A stretch of 60,525 nucleotides of DNA from Pseudanabaena sp. M085S1SP2A07QC (GCA_020404895.1 JADBWK010000084.1:1-60525); one strand, 5' to 3'; positions 43,399 through 52,224 are shown, counted from the stretch's first letter. Numbers and translations: made by a program. Notes: generated from the letters alone by a model not told the origin.

Positions 43399-43449
43399 TC
43401 CTGTTGTAAAACTGTGGTGTAAAGCCTAAATTTGGGCAGGAATGCTCTA
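43391..43449. repeat. 59-bp inverted-repeat element overlapping the DrmC-like start
   Basis: CAGAGCATTCCTG near 43391 pairs with CAGGAATGCTCT ending at 43449. The ATG of the DrmC-like frame (ATGCTCTGCC) lies in its left end, so this start was brought in by the repeat. Confidence 0.7.
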
Positions 43450-43459
43450 CTCCTTGTAT

Positions 43460-43569
43460 CTATAGCAATGTAAGCTTTGCTTAGGACATAAAACCCAAAA
43501 GATGGCAGAGCTTCGCTCTGCCATCTTTTGGGTTTTGAATTGTCCTATCTATCTCTTACGTTGCTATAG
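43460..43569. mobile_element. 110-bp MITE-like element (CTATAGCAA ends) with long inner hairpin
   Basis: CTATAGCAATGTAAG at the left pairs with CTTACGTTGCTATAG at the right. Next inside are TAGGACA and TGTCCTA, and then a hairpin AAAACCCAAAAGATGGCAGA.. with loop TTC. Three nested levels of symmetry. Confidence 0.78.
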
Positions 43570-43659
43570 GAAGAAAAGTAAAGGATAAAATCTTTATTAC
43601 AATCCAAACAAGCAAAAGCAGAGATAAACTCGTTCTGCCCCTAGGGACACCAAGCCCGT

Positions 43660-43892
43660 ACCGTAGATAGAGTCGTCTCTGCTTTAACTTGCATAAGGCT
43701 TTGTTTATGCCTGCGATTGTTGCTCGTCGTTATAATTCGCCGATTGCTACTTTCTGCGATCGCCTTACCGCTAAGGGTAAGTCCAAAATGTCTGTCATTG
43801 GGGCTGTGATGCACAAGCTATTGCGACAGGTCTTTGGTGTTCTCAAGTCTCAGCGTTCTTTCGATCCTAATTTAGTCCAAATTCCCTCTTGA
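43660..43892 (+). pseudogene. IS110-family transposase C-terminal fragment
   Basis: The frame reads SRLCFNLHKALFMPAIVARR, YNSPIATFCDRLTAKGK, SKMSVIGAVMHKLLRQVFGV then LKSQRSFDP. LRKALFMPA..A.RYNP..FC.RL.A.GK.KM..IGA.M.KLL...FGVLK is the C-terminal signature of IS110-type transposases. An in-frame stop near 43670 and the missing N-terminal DEDD domain mark it as dead. Confidence 0.8.
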
Positions 43893-43964
43893 CTTTTTGG
43901 TACTCAAGACAGTATCTACATTTCGTTTATCACAATCAAAAAAAAATCCCTTTACAAAAATTAT

Positions 43965-44399
43965 ATGACTGAAACCAGTCCCAAACTGATTAATGAAAAT
44001 ATTTCCATTAATGTAACCCTTGAAGATAACGGTTACTATCTTTGCCACTTATCAAACCCATTACCAGATCCATCCCAAAACACCATTAATTCCTACGGTA
44101 AAACCCAAGAACACGCGATCTCGATCGCCCTTGAACAGTTAGCCGATCGGTATCGCCAAATTGCAGAAGATCAGCAAAATGTAGATATGCTGACGGTAGA
44201 GCGATCGCATGATGGCGAAGCAATTAGCAAGCTCTACCATGTAACACTTCATTTTGAATGCACTATTGACGCAGCATCGAAATTTGAAGCAATGCACGAC
44301 ACAATTATGGGCAATACTGTAGTAGAAAATGGCAAAATCACTATCATGGAAGTTGCTAAAGATCTGCCATTTGCAGATCTTTTAGAACTTGGTGCGTAG
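43965..44399 (+). CDS. Conserved hypothetical cyanobacterial protein
   Basis: 144 residues, soluble. NISINVTLEDNGYYLCHLSNPL and AISIALEQLADRYRQIAEDQQN give a strand pair then a helix. The second half (YHVTLHFECTIDAASKFEAM, NTVVENGKITIMEV) is another alpha/beta unit. No motif I can name. It lies 43 bp before the triple-repeat protein gene, likely transcribed with it unless the imperfect hairpin at 44406-44440 terminates. Confidence 0.62.
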   Translation: MTETSPKLINENISINVTLEDNGYYLCHLSNPLPDPSQNTINSYGKTQEHAISIALEQLADRYRQIAEDQQNVDMLTVERSHDGEAISKLYHVTLHFECTIDAASKFEAMHDTIMGNTVVENGKITIMEVAKDLPFADLLELGA

Positions 44400-44453
44400 T
44401 TAGAACAAAAAAAGAAAAGCGCGATCGCACCTTTCTTTTTTATGATGGTAGTC

Positions 44454-46085
44454 ATGCCAAGATTTCAAAGCCGACTTTTTAATTGGATTGATACATCCTT
44501 ACCCGCCCAACTTGGACGCAGCGTAAGGCGATCGCTCGATCAAAAAATTCGCCAACTCTCAGGACTCCCCATTCAAGAATTGCCGCACTTGCTAGCCTAT
44601 CAAGTAGCCAAAGCAGCGCTATATCCCATATACCTCCTCACCTCGACCACCAAACGAATTTTCCCCACCCTCGATCGCGGCAAAATTGATCCCAAAGAAA
44701 AACTGCGATCGCAACCAGAAACAACAGGGCTATTACCAAAATCGGCAAACCAAGAACTAGGTCAAACAACAGAGCAAAAAGTAGAGCCCACTATTGACCT
44801 ACCCAAGCCAGAAATCCCATTGTTTTTTCGTCCATTAGTCAAATTTTTAGACTGGATCGATCGCACCAAAACACAACTAGATCGCAAAATATCAGCGATC
44901 ATCAAACGGCAGCCAGAAAACCTCACAACTACCGAGACCTCAGAACTAGAACCAAAACTAATCGCCAATCGCCTCTTTACGGAAATCTGGCAGCAACAGA
45001 TAGACAAAGCTCAAGCAGAACAAAACTCATTAAAAGAAAACAACGGACTATCTGAAAATGTCGCTCTAGGCAAAAACAAAAGACTAGAGGAACTAAGACG
45101 CTTGATCGAAGCTGCGATCGCCTACTTCTTTGGCAACCAAACTCAGCCTCAAGATCAGAGCTTAGACAGCAACGAAGAAGTTGCAGAAATATTCGGAACA
45201 GAATCCTCAGATGCAGTAGCATTACCCGATAGCCCCGAGTTAAGAAGGAGACGGGTGAATGCCGCAAAATCTGGAAGTATCAAAGAACAAGCCCCACTAG
45301 CCGAGACTAACAATCTTGATCGGCTACGCGAACTCATCGCCGCCGCCATTGATTATTTCATTGGCAAGCGATCGCTAGATGGTATTCCTGATATCAATTC
45401 CGATGGTATCATCGGAACCCAGCCCGACTTCCTGAAAGCAAAAACAAATGACACCCTTAAGCCCAGAGCGAATAGTTACCCCAGTAACGCTCCAAATATT
45501 GAGCCAGAATTTTCTGATGCGCTCAAACTCGACAATCAACTGGAACGTCTACAAAAGTTAATCGAAGATGCGATCACCTATTTCTTTAGTAAACAGCGAT
45601 CGCAACCAACCCTAGATGAAACCTCAGACATCACGCCTAGCACTGAAGCTTGGCTAACAATGGAAGATTTATTTGGCGATGATAACGGGCCCTGGCCGCT
45701 TCCATTGGAATATGAATCCATCGCATTCAGCAAATCACCAGATCGAACAGCAATCCATTCATCTAGTGAGTTACAAAATTTTGAAACCACCACCACTCAG
45801 CTTTCCCAAGATCAACTTGATGGCAGCTTAGTTTTTGAAGAAGAATTACAGATGTATCAATCACAAAGTCCTGAATACGAGAGGGATCGCCCTTTACGAG
45901 CATGGATTGAGGCAAAAGCAACGCTTTGGGGTTACTCAAATAATCCTGTAATGAGATTGCTCATTTGGATTGATGAGATCGTTGCCAAAATCGAAAACTT
46001 AATTATTAAACTATGGAAAGGATTAATCGGTTTTCCAAAACGCTTAATTCAGTTTATGCGATACGGGAAAAAAAGATGGAAGTAG
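44454..46085 (+). CDS. Hypothetical protein with three amphipathic-helix repeats
   Basis: About 543 residues from ATG 44454 (an ATG at 44442 is also in frame). Three near-identical helices occur, counted from 44442, at about 213-233 (KRLEELRRLIEAAIAYFFG), 291-311 (NLDRLRELIAAAIDYFIGK) and 365-386 (QLERLQKLIEDAITYFFSK), each followed by an acidic linker. A second motif, a Trp-Ile-Asp helix, occurs at the start (NWIDTSLPAQL), middle (DWIDRTKTQLDRKI) and C-terminus (LIWIDEIVAKIENLI). No signal peptide. Possibly a scaffold touching membranes; function unknown. Confidence 0.68.
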   Translation: MPRFQSRLFNWIDTSLPAQLGRSVRRSLDQKIRQLSGLPIQELPHLLAYQVAKAALYPIYLLTSTTKRIFPTLDRGKIDPKEKLRSQPETTGLLPKSANQELGQTTEQKVEPTIDLPKPEIPLFFRPLVKFLDWIDRTKTQLDRKISAIIKRQPENLTTTETSELEPKLIANRLFTEIWQQQIDKAQAEQNSLKENNGLSENVALGKNKRLEELRRLIEAAIAYFFGNQTQPQDQSLDSNEEVAEIFGTESSDAVALPDSPELRRRRVNAAKSGSIKEQAPLAETNNLDRLRELIAAAIDYFIGKRSLDGIPDINSDGIIGTQPDFLKAKTNDTLKPRANSYPSNAPNIEPEFSDALKLDNQLERLQKLIEDAITYFFSKQRSQPTLDETSDITPSTEAWLTMEDLFGDDNGPWPLPLEYESIAFSKSPDRTAIHSSSELQNFETTTTQLSQDQLDGSLVFEEELQMYQSQSPEYERDRPLRAWIEAKATLWGYSNNPVMRLLIWIDEIVAKIENLIIKLWKGLIGFPKRLIQFMRYGKKRWK

Positions 46086-46175
46086 GACTTACGCAAAAAT
46101 GCCCTGAAAGCCTCATTTTGCCGTAGGGGCAATTCATGAATTGCCCCTACGGCTCGTTCTTTTGCGTAAGTCCTA
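46083..46175. mobile_element. 93-bp MITE-like element, copy 2 (AGGACTTACGC ends)
   Basis: TAGGACTTACGCAAAA at the left and TTTTGCGTAAGTCCTA at the right form a perfect 16-bp inverted repeat. The centre is a palindrome built on GGGGCAATTCATGAATTGCC. Same length and design as 7452-7544. The gap after it (46190-46285) holds further repeat-like sequence of the GGGCAACCAC type. Confidence 0.82.
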
Positions 46176-46327
46176 AGAAGATGATAAATCTCTTACTGCT
46201 AGCGAAGCAGGGCAACCACGGGGGGATTGGCTCTACCTAAATAATTTAGATATTGTAAGGGCTGTGCCCCATTGCCAGCCCTAGACTTACACTATCATAG
46301 GAATTTCCTTCTACTCAAGATCAGTTT

Positions 46328-48241
46328 CTAAAGCACAGCGGCGCATAATTTTTGCCAATGCTTCCAAATGATCACCATTGCCATCGTGTCGAGGCGACAA
46401 TATTGATACAGCAATTCTTCCCATTGCGATCGCATTGCTTGATTATCAATCCCCAGATTACGATTTTCGCCAAACATTAAGTCTTGATATGCAAGCATTG
46501 CGCCAGCACCCTCATTCACAACTTGAATGCGATCGCCTATTTGCATTTGTGGCAACACATCATAGGGACTGAGGATTTCGCCATCTACTTCTCGATAGTA
46601 TTGCTGAAAATCGGGAATTTCATGCAGATAGGGATTCGTTTTCCAGATTGCAGGCAACACACATTTGAGAGAAGTCCGCCCCTTCATCAATGGATGGAAG
46701 TAATGCTTAAGGGTGAGAGCATTCATATCGACTAAATTGGATTTGCCCTTAGTTCCTAATTTGGCGGTATTGGCAAGCCATGTTTGCAACTGAGGATTGT
46801 GATATCCATAGGCTTGCATTTGATAGTAGATATCACGCAACACACTATTCTCATGGGTTGCCCATGTCAAAATAGTGCCGCGATCTCCAAGGACTGTCAT
46901 CAATGACTCAGCAAACTGGAAATTTGGAAAAGTATTTTCTAAATCAAGCCATTCAGTTTGGACAGGGAGCGCATCTGGCTCTGCGATCGTGTGACAACTC
47001 CACTGAAAAGCCACCTGCTCGTATGTCTGCATTCCTGCGCGATAGGGAATCGCCATGCGTGAGGTTTCAAAGTCAATAAAATGAATCGGATATTCAACCT
47101 GTTTGATAATTGTCGGGAGTTGCTCAGAAATCCATTCTTTATTCTTTTGGGTATATTCAATCTGAATCAATTGGCGATAGCTATAAGTATAATCATCGAG
47201 TGCTTCTAAGGGAACGTCAAACATACTTGCCTTCCCTTGTAAAATCAACTCATTGACTAGAGGCTCTTCGTGGCTGCCAATTCTACCCATTTGATAGAGC
47301 TCTAGGACATGATGTTCTACATCAGCGAGATCGCCCCAACATTGCCTAAATCCATCACGATCATCGCGATCGCTAGCACGATATTCACAGCTTTTACAGC
47401 CCTTACTAATCGGCGCAAAGATCTCAGGAGATTGCTCGATCAGATAGTCTAGATATTTTTGTGCTAAGGCGAGGGTTGGCTCGATCAATTCAGCAACTTC
47501 AGTTGTGACACTAACCTTGGTGAGAAATTGATCTTTCTCTATTTCTTGGACATCTCCAGTAAAATTAACGGCAATACCATTGAATTTAGAGAAGGAATTA
47601 CGATGTGTAGATAGCCGTTGAATCTGGAAATAGGATGCAAGATTGTCAATTGTGGTAGTTTTTGTGCGATCGGGTACAAGCAAATAAGGAGCTATCTCAG
47701 CTTTCAGATCTGGTAGATACTGAGCTAGCATTTCTTGCAAAATCCCAACTTGGTAGGCAACATCTTCAATGATATGTCGCCATTCACCGCCAACTTTGCC
47801 AGTACGTTTATTGCGAAAGAGGGAAAGCTTGCGATATTTGATTAAGTCTTCGTGGACTTTACTGTCAAATCCCTTAGATCTAATTTCAATAATCTCAATG
47901 CGATCGCCCTGTTTCACCAGAATATCGGCACGAGCAAGCTTATGATTGTGATAGAGCACAGGCTCAAAAAGAATTACATTATCTTGTTGTAAATACGATA
48001 TCGTTTCTTGGGCAGCATTAACTAGGTTTTCCTCAGTTTTGAGGTTTGCAGAAATATAGATCCCGTCTGGATAAAGTAGGTGAGCTATCTTACTAACAAT
48101 AAAATTTCCATCGGCTAATATTCTGGTATACCCATCAACGCGATCGACGGTAGGATAGCCCAACTTCTTGTAATAAAGTTTGGTTGTACAACTGCGGGCA
48201 GTCTTAAGATCGGATTTCGTTAGATAAATAGGGTGAGACAT
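46328..48241 (-). CDS. DUF2779 domain protein: PD-(D/E)XK-like plus DEDD-type exonuclease-like nuclease
   Basis: 637 residues from ATG 48241 (MSHPIYLTKSDLKTARSC). The open frame upstream to 48310 crosses a hairpin and is not used. The N-terminal half has a RecB-like nuclease look (ILVKQGDRIEIIEIRSKGF). Four cysteines (SCTT early; CKSCEY and QCWGD in the middle) could hold an iron-sulphur cluster. The C-terminal half starts PIHFIDFETSRMAIPY, the DxE motif of a DEDD exonuclease fold, and has WATHENSVLRDI and LVDMNALTLKHYFHPLMKG. DUF2779 proteins are suspected repair or defence nucleases. Confidence 0.78.
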   Translation of the reverse strand: MSHPIYLTKSDLKTARSCTTKLYYKKLGYPTVDRVDGYTRILADGNFIVSKIAHLLYPDGIYISANLKTEENLVNAAQETISYLQQDNVILFEPVLYHNHKLARADILVKQGDRIEIIEIRSKGFDSKVHEDLIKYRKLSLFRNKRTGKVGGEWRHIIEDVAYQVGILQEMLAQYLPDLKAEIAPYLLVPDRTKTTTIDNLASYFQIQRLSTHRNSFSKFNGIAVNFTGDVQEIEKDQFLTKVSVTTEVAELIEPTLALAQKYLDYLIEQSPEIFAPISKGCKSCEYRASDRDDRDGFRQCWGDLADVEHHVLELYQMGRIGSHEEPLVNELILQGKASMFDVPLEALDDYTYSYRQLIQIEYTQKNKEWISEQLPTIIKQVEYPIHFIDFETSRMAIPYRAGMQTYEQVAFQWSCHTIAEPDALPVQTEWLDLENTFPNFQFAESLMTVLGDRGTILTWATHENSVLRDIYYQMQAYGYHNPQLQTWLANTAKLGTKGKSNLVDMNALTLKHYFHPLMKGRTSLKCVLPAIWKTNPYLHEIPDFQQYYREVDGEILSPYDVLPQMQIGDRIQVVNEGAGAMLAYQDLMFGENRNLGIDNQAMRSQWEELLYQYCRLDTMAMVIIWKHWQKLCAAVL

Positions 48242-48286
48242 ACTGCCTAAAAAACTTCGCAGTATAAATTTAGCACGAGAGAGCTT

Positions 48287-48341
48287 AAACCCCCAAAAAG
48301 AAAAGCACACGCTATGCGTGTGCTTTTCTTTTTGGGGGTTT
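48287..48341. terminator. Perfect 26-bp-stem hairpin between DUF4255 and DUF2779 genes
   Basis: AAACCCCCAAAAAGAAAAGC..ACACGC, loop TAT, full complement. Terminator of the response-regulator/DUF4255 operon. Confidence 0.88.
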
Positions 48342-48351
48342 TTAGATTGCG

Positions 48352-49620
48352 TTACTCAATCGTGACTTTAGGACTGTTGTACCAATTGTAAGTAGGACTA
48401 TCAGGATCGTCATCCACACCCAACTTACTCTCAGCACCATCAATTCGCATCCGCACCAAATACTCACCCGCCTTGACATTCGCAATCGGAATCTCGATTG
48501 TGGAACTAGTATGAGGTAGCGGTGGACGGTCAAACAGATAGACAGAAGGGCTATTAGTCGTCCATTCATTCAAAGCTAAAACTACTTTCTGCTTCTCCCG
48601 CACCAGCACATCTAACTGAATGACAACCACCGCCGATCGCAAATCCTCCTCGATCGCTTCTAGTTGAGTTACAGTCACATTCACAACCGTCGGACATAGG
48701 ACAAATGGCATCACATTCGATGCGATCGTATTGGTGATCAACGGCGAAGTACTATTAATGCGATGAATGACTTGCAAACTCTGCACACCAGCTTGGATTT
48801 GTGGTAAAGACATATCCGCAAGAGAAAAAGTGATTTCGCGATCTTGCACTGAAGTTGGCGTAATTACCAAATCCCCGACATGGATTTCTACAGTCTTGCT
48901 CTGGAGAGATCGCCCACGAATGATCATCAAACTACCGATTACAATCGGCTCAAATTGGCTACCCTGAGCCACAACTTTCTCAATATAGGGAGATGCTGGA
49001 AATGGAACCAGTCCTGCGGGTGAAGCATCGCGAATCGGCAAGGCTCTTTGGAAGTTTTCTCGACCTTCGACAATTACTAGACAAGCTCGATAAGCGATCG
49101 ATAACACATAGGGAACTTGATAAAATACTGACCAAGCCTTAGATAGATCTTCCAACGAGATATCTATGGGCACAATATTGATCTGTTGAATCTGATCAGC
49201 CAGATCGGAATCTAATAGAAATGGAAATGTTGAGTCATTACATGTCGAACGAATCATTTCTGTCGTAAGAATTCTTTTGTCTGCAAGGGTGCTTACTACG
49301 CTTCCCAATACTCTTTGTGGTTGTAGTTCCGCATCATTCCCATAACAACTCATCATGTAGCAAAGATCCACCGCTACTTGACGATTGAGAGGATTCCCCT
49401 TTGTGCGATTAGGAGTAGAGTCATAGTTCGCCAAGGAAGGATTGCTGGTTACTTGGTATAAAAAGATATTGACTCCCACCTCTGGCGCACCAGTAGAGAT
49501 ACTTCCAGGCGCTAAGGTAGTGGCTCGTGCTCCTTCGATATCCTGTTGAATGACTGACTGCAAGACCCTCTGCAATGTAGCCGTTACCGTCGCGATCGCT
49601 AAATAATTACTCATCTCCAC
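48352..49620 (-). CDS. DUF4255 protein, contractile-injection-system tail terminator/cap (Pvc16-like)
   Basis: 422 residues. The N-terminal 190 residues (LAIATVTATLQRVLQSVI, VNIFLYQVTSNPSLANYD, LDVALCYM-like DLCYMMSCYG, VLGSVVSTL) match DUF4255. This family caps the sheath-tube complex in extracellular contractile injection systems. The second half has Ig-like strands (MIIRGRSLQSKTVEIHVGD, SPSVYLFDRPPLPHTSSTIE). It overlaps the response regulator gene by 14 bp and lies divergent from the sheath/tube operon. Confidence 0.85.
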   Translation of the reverse strand: MEMSNYLAIATVTATLQRVLQSVIQQDIEGARATTLAPGSISTGAPEVGVNIFLYQVTSNPSLANYDSTPNRTKGNPLNRQVAVDLCYMMSCYGNDAELQPQRVLGSVVSTLADKRILTTEMIRSTCNDSTFPFLLDSDLADQIQQINIVPIDISLEDLSKAWSVFYQVPYVLSIAYRACLVIVEGRENFQRALPIRDASPAGLVPFPASPYIEKVVAQGSQFEPIVIGSLMIIRGRSLQSKTVEIHVGDLVITPTSVQDREITFSLADMSLPQIQAGVQSLQVIHRINSTSPLITNTIASNVMPFVLCPTVVNVTVTQLEAIEEDLRSAVVVIQLDVLVREKQKVVLALNEWTTNSPSVYLFDRPPLPHTSSTIEIPIANVKAGEYLVRMRIDGAESKLGVDDDPDSPTYNWYNSPKVTIE

Positions 49621-50305
49621 TCACCAAACCTAATTTCAATGCTCTGACGATTGCTTGTGTGCGGCTAGCCACACCTAACTTCTCAAATACACTAGTGAGA
49701 TGCGCTTTGACGGTAGCGATCGTCACATGGAGATAGCGAGAAATATCTTCGTTTGAGGCTCCTTTAATTAGCCAGTTCAATACCTCCTGTTCGCGATCAG
49801 TAAGATGGATGGTGGAATGCCCTTGTAGCGATCGCCCTGCATAAAAATGAAAAATCCGAAAGAAGCTGGTGGCAATATCAGGCGGCAAGAAAATTTCATC
49901 ATTCATAACCGTTGAAATTGCCTCATAAAGTTGACTGCCAATGCGATCTTTTGCCACATATCCTCTTGCTCCCAATTGCATTGCTCTAAATACTAATTCA
50001 TCTTCACGATGCGCCGACAAAATTAAAACTTTGCCATGATAATCTAATTTTTTGAGATCCATTAGCACTTTTAGTCCACTATCTTCGGGAGATTTTAAAT
50101 CCAGTTTGACATCTAAAAGAATTAAAGAAGGCTTCTGCTCGACTACCAGTTTAATTACTTGCTCACAAGAGGTCGCTTCCCCGACAATTTTAAACTGGAG
50201 ATAACAATCGTCACTATAAAAACTCAGCAGTGTATGTAAACCCCGCCGAAAATTAGAGTCATCCTCTACCAATAAAACCGATACTATCTGAGCAGTTGTT
50301 GCCAT
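49607..50305 (-). CDS. NarL/FixJ-type response regulator next to the injection-system genes
   Basis: 232 residues. The receiver domain (about 8-130) has the acidic pair in LLVEDDSN, phospho-acceptor Asp65 in LILLDVKLD and Lys119 in GYVAKDR. The output domain (about 168-228) is a LuxR-type helix-turn-helix: LTDREQEVLNWLIKGASNED, ISRYLHVTIATVKAHLTSV. It activates or represses promoters on phosphorylation. Its gene overlaps the DUF4255 gene and its start faces the sheath operon across 209 bp, so it probably controls this divergent promoter region. The partner kinase is unknown; none adjoins. Confidence 0.9.
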   Translation of the reverse strand: MATTAQIVSVLLVEDDSNFRRGLHTLLSFYSDDCYLQFKIVGEATSCEQVIKLVVEQKPSLILLDVKLDLKSPEDSGLKVLMDLKKLDYHGKVLILSAHREDELVFRAMQLGARGYVAKDRIGSQLYEAISTVMNDEIFLPPDIATSFFRIFHFYAGRSLQGHSTIHLTDREQEVLNWLIKGASNEDISRYLHVTIATVKAHLTSVFEKLGVASRTQAIVRALKLGLVSGDE

Positions 50306-50514
50306 AGATCATTTGCTATAGATCTTTGTCTAGAAGTAAGTAGCTAAGAACTTCCAAATTCTGTACTATGCTCTATGCGAGCAATACAAGTTTTGGCTTA
50401 ATTTTTTAATTATGCTGAGGTACTTATTTAGAAGTATAGACTAAAGTCTAATAACCCTAAATTTTGATCATCCCTAGTGTATATGTCTATTGACATAGTT
50501 ATTACGGGTGGCAT
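50306..50514. promoter_or_regulatory. Divergent promoter region of the injection-system genes
   Basis: 209 bp between the starts of the response regulator (left) and the sheath (right). TATGTCTATTGACATAG at about 50480-50496 is an imperfect inverted repeat just upstream of the sheath start and could be an operator. No clear -35/-10 pair can be fixed by eye. Confidence 0.4.
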
Positions 50515-52224
50515 ATGGCACTAGACTACTTCGCCCCGGGCGTATACGTCGAAGAGGTTGATAAAGGCAGTCGTCCCATTGAAGGCATCAGCCTCAGTGT
50601 GGCAGGTTTTATCGGATTTACCGAAGACGTACGCGGTGATGCTGATCTTTTTAAACCAATGATGGTTACATCTTGGGATCAATATCGCGAATATTTCGCA
50701 GCCCCTGGCTCTGATGGGTACACCGACTTTGATGCTTACTTGCCCTTCGCAGTTAATGGTTGGTTTGTTAATGGCGGGGGACGCTGCTGGGTAACAAGCA
50801 TTGGCACTAGACTTCCTGGATCTGAGCCTCCAGCCCCTGAGGCAACCGCACTTCGCATTGGCACATCGAACAACAAGCCTACCTTGATGTTTAACATCAA
50901 GCCAGCCGCAGCTTCTGAGAGCCAGTTAGCGTTACCTTCAACGGGCGATCGCATCAAAGTGATCATCCAAGAAAGCACTCCCAAGCCTCTTGCTGAAACT
51001 GCTCCTGCCGATGCCGAGCCACCCTTAAATACTGGTGAATTTTTCAACGTAATCGTTGTCCAAGGTGGACAAGAGTTGGAAAAATACGAGCATGTCTCAA
51101 TGAATCCACAGGTGGAGACAGCAGTCGCTGACTATGTTGTAACCGCGATCGCTGCCTCAGAATATGTCACCATCGCTGACATCTCCACCAGCGGACAGCC
51201 ACTCTCTCGTCGTCCTGCTAACGGAGCCTACGAGATCGCGCCACCTCCTTACATTTCCACCATTGATCGCTTTGCTCGCGACCTGCTCGGACAAAGAGAC
51301 GATCGCACTGGCATTCAAGGCATGTTTGAAATCGATGAAACAGCGATGATTGCCTGCCCTGACCTAATGCGCGTCTATGAAGCAGGACTCATCGATATCG
51401 ATCAAGTACATGGTGTCATGGAAATGATGCTCAGCATGTGCGAAAACTCCTTCCCTGGTCCCGCCTTCCGCATGGCAGTAATTGATCCTCCTCCGATCAA
51501 GCCATCGAAAGGCATGGAAGCAGTACCACCTGATCGCCAAAAGCCTCAAGATGTAGCCCAATGGTTGAGCATGTTCAACCGTCGCTCTATGTTTGGCGCA
51601 CTATATTACCCTTGGATCAAAGTCGCCAATCCTCGTAAGGGCGGCAAACCATCCTACGTTCCACCATGTGGACATGTTATGGGGCTATGGTGTCGCACCG
51701 ACCAATCACGCGGTATCTTCAAAGCTCCTGCTAACGACACCCCTAGAGGCGTACTTGGCTTGGCTTACGAAACTAACATGCGTGAGCAAGAAATGCTCAA
51801 CCCGATTGGCATCAATTGCATCCGTAACTTTGCCAGCTACAATCGTGGCTTCAAAGTATGGGGCGCACGCACCTTGGTCGAGCCAGACAACATTCAATGG
51901 CGCTACATCAGTGTCCGCCGCTTGATTAGCTATATTGAGAAATCGATTGAAATTGGTACTCAATGGGTTGTATTTGAACCCAACGATACTGACCTATGGG
52001 CAAGAGTAACTCGTACCGTTAGTAACTTCCTAGAAGGACTTTGGCGGAATGGAGCATTATTTGGTGGTGCTTCCTCAGAAGCGTTTTATGTCAAATGCGA
52101 TGCCACACTCAACACCCACGAAACCATGATGATGGGTCGCCTATACATCGAAGTCGGTATTTGCCCTGTCCGTCCTGCTGAATTTGTGATCTTCCGCGTC
52201 AGCCAGTGGTCACCTAATAGTTAA
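50515..52224 (+). CDS. Contractile sheath protein of a phage-tail-like injection system
   Basis: 569 residues. The N-terminus LDYFAPGVYVEEVDKGSRPI and VSLSVAGFIGFTED-like text is the standard sheath start. A poorly conserved insert (about 100-260) follows. The C-terminal half has GVMEMMLSMCENSF, YYPWIKVANPRKGGKPSYVP, PPCGHVMGLWCRTDQSRGIF, APANDTPRGVLGL and GINCIRNFASYNRGFKVWGA, then RRLISYIEKSIEIGTQWVVF and RPAEFVIFRVSQ. It polymerises around the tube and contracts to drive it out. Longer than the 350-residue Pvc2 type because of the insert, as in many eCIS and phage sheaths. Confidence 0.93.
   Translation: MALDYFAPGVYVEEVDKGSRPIEGISLSVAGFIGFTEDVRGDADLFKPMMVTSWDQYREYFAAPGSDGYTDFDAYLPFAVNGWFVNGGGRCWVTSIGTRLPGSEPPAPEATALRIGTSNNKPTLMFNIKPAAASESQLALPSTGDRIKVIIQESTPKPLAETAPADAEPPLNTGEFFNVIVVQGGQELEKYEHVSMNPQVETAVADYVVTAIAASEYVTIADISTSGQPLSRRPANGAYEIAPPPYISTIDRFARDLLGQRDDRTGIQGMFEIDETAMIACPDLMRVYEAGLIDIDQVHGVMEMMLSMCENSFPGPAFRMAVIDPPPIKPSKGMEAVPPDRQKPQDVAQWLSMFNRRSMFGALYYPWIKVANPRKGGKPSYVPPCGHVMGLWCRTDQSRGIFKAPANDTPRGVLGLAYETNMREQEMLNPIGINCIRNFASYNRGFKVWGARTLVEPDNIQWRYISVRRLISYIEKSIEIGTQWVVFEPNDTDLWARVTRTVSNFLEGLWRNGALFGGASSEAFYVKCDATLNTHETMMMGRLYIEVGICPVRPAEFVIFRVSQWSPNS

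Noticed and set aside
46190-46285. Repeat-like stretch GGGCAACCAC..CCAGCCC as another MITE
   Set aside because: It resembles common cyanobacterial intergenic repeats, but clear matching inverted ends could not be fixed by eye, so no separate element was called.
48242-48310. N-terminal extension of the DUF2779 protein
   Set aside because: The first codons are encoded by the terminator hairpin 48287-48341; MSHPIYLTKSDL at 48241 is the conserved start.
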